From Ignavibacteriales bacterium (lineage in GTDB: Bacteria > Bacteroidota > Ignavibacteria > Ignavibacteriales > Melioribacteraceae), in assembly GCA_007280825.1 (NCBI GenBank), contig QYQI01000080.1, positions 1 to 6,454 on the forward strand: a stretch of DNA of 6,454 nt, in the 5' to 3' direction. The position numbers were made by a program, and so were the translations under genes. Below the pieces are notes generated by a model. The model did not search any database. It was not told the DNA's origin and worked only from the letters and a program-made list of their open reading frames with translations. Each line of letters starts with the position of its first letter. The stretch's first letter is position 1. Positions 5,680 through 6,454 of the stretch are shown here, piece after piece.

Positions 5680-6454
5680 ATGACAAAATTCAAAAACATA
5701 TCACGCTCGGTTGTTATACTTGGATTGGTCAGCTTCTTCACTGATTTTGCAAGCGAGATGCTTTATCCAATTACACCGATCTTCCTAACCGCAGTTCTCG
5801 GTGCTTCAATGTCGGTAGTTGGATTGATTGAAGGTATTGCAGAAGTAACTGCGGGATTTTTAAAAGGATATTTCGGAACTCTTTCAGATAAAATAGGCAA
5901 ACGCTCAATCTTTGTTGTAATCGGTTATAGTTTATCGGGGTTAGTAAAATCATTGCCGGGATTAATAGCAACAGTTCCTACAGTAATTTTTGCAAGAATC
6001 ACAGATCGAATCGGAAAGGGAATTCGTACAGCACCGAGAGATGCACTTCTGGCAAGTTATGCAAATGGAAATTCAGGAGCTGTTTTTGGTTTTCATAGAG
6101 GAATGGATACACTTGGCGCAGTTGCCGGTCCATTAACAGCACTTTTGCTTCTTTACTTTTTTCCCGGGAAGTATTCTTGGATTTATCTCTTTGCAATTAT
6201 TCCGTCAATATTTGCTATCGGATTTACTTTTGTAGTGAGAGATGCAAAAGGAAGTGTTAAAAATTCTAAGAAAAAAGTTTATCGTGAATTCTGGAATAGC
6301 GCACCTCGTGAATATAAAATGCTACTTATTGCACTCACTGCTTTTTCACTTGTGAACAGCAGCGATGTTTTTCTAATTCTAAAATCAAAACAAATTGCGC
6401 ATTCGGATGTAATAGCCATTCTTGGTTACGTATTTTACAATTTAGTTTATGCAC
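5680..6454 (+). CDS. MFS transporter, C-terminal half beyond the window
   Basis: The frame is open from ATG 5680 to the right edge, giving 258 residues of a protein that usually has about 400. Hydrophobic segments at roughly 11-39, 44-62, 76-106, 142-161 and 167-186 make up the first six-helix half; the charged cytoplasmic linker (187-212, Lys-rich) and two further helices (213-234, 243-258) begin the second half. Helix 1 holds the charged signature FFTDFASEMLYP (Asp22, Glu26). Motif A between helices 2 and 3 reads GTLSDKIGKRS (66-76). GKGIRTAPRDALL (112-124) is typical of a bacterial MFS subgroup usually listed only as MFS or putative efflux transporter. It is an inner-membrane secondary carrier driven by an ion gradient; the substrate cannot be inferred. 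No Shine-Dalgarno sequence precedes ATG 5680, but the residues just after it fit the family start. Confidence 0.92.
   Translation, partial: MTKFKNISRSVVILGLVSFFTDFASEMLYPITPIFLTAVLGASMSVVGLIEGIAEVTAGFLKGYFGTLSDKIGKRSIFVVIGYSLSGLVKSLPGLIATVPTVIFARITDRIGKGIRTAPRDALLASYANGNSGAVFGFHRGMDTLGAVAGPLTALLLLYFFPGKYSWIYLFAIIPSIFAIGFTFVVRDAKGSVKNSKKKVYREFWNSAPREYKMLLIALTAFSLVNSSDVFLILKSKQIAHSDVIAILGYVFYNLVYA

Noticed and set aside
5652..5742. Possible 30-codon leader peptide starting at ATG 5652 before the MFS gene
   Set aside because: It has a weak AGGA upstream, but it overlaps the MFS start in another frame and shows no attenuator-like codon run or paired hairpins.

Overview
The window is an AT-rich bacterial chromosomal segment with nine supported protein genes. 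Two of them, at the two ends, are cut by the window edges. No RNA gene, CRISPR array, transposase or phage gene is visible. The clearest promoter matches the TAnnTTTG -7 element of the Bacteroidota/Chlorobiota sigma factor, a second gene has an exact -7 match, and several starts lack a Shine-Dalgarno sequence. Together with low GC this suggests a member of the Bacteroidota-Chlorobiota-Ignavibacteria group. That placement is an inference; no marker gene in the window proves it.

Left part (1-2299). An ATP-grasp ligase of the D-Ala-D-Ala ligase fold (minus strand, missing its C-terminal third) is divergent from a stand-alone cytosolic cysteine peptidase of the C39-like papain fold. The two share a 98-bp intergenic region with candidate back-to-back promoters. 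The ligase has a non-canonical acceptor loop, so it probably joins something other than two D-alanines. A ligase next to a peptidase is the most suggestive pairing in the window. An isochorismatase-family hydrolase close to human ISOC1/ISOC2 follows the peptidase after a 72-bp gap that holds a small GCAG microrepeat.

Middle part (2288-4762). A SixA-like histidine phosphatase overlaps the end of the isochorismatase-like gene tail to tail by 12 nt. It follows an HD-domain phosphohydrolase 20 bp upstream on the same strand, so these two probably form a minus-strand operon. Divergent from them is a YdfG-like short-chain dehydrogenase. Next comes an unrecognised 79-residue protein with a near-perfect ribosome binding site.

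Right part (4893-6454). A YrdC-domain protein of the YciO type (minus) is divergent from an MFS transporter (plus, cut at the right edge). Their 172-bp intergenic region carries AAGAA/TTCTT palindromes that could be operator or RNA hairpin sites.

Most of the window looks like ordinary housekeeping and accessory metabolism in short one- or two-gene units. The candidates for something undescribed are the ligase/peptidase pair and the small protein at 4523.
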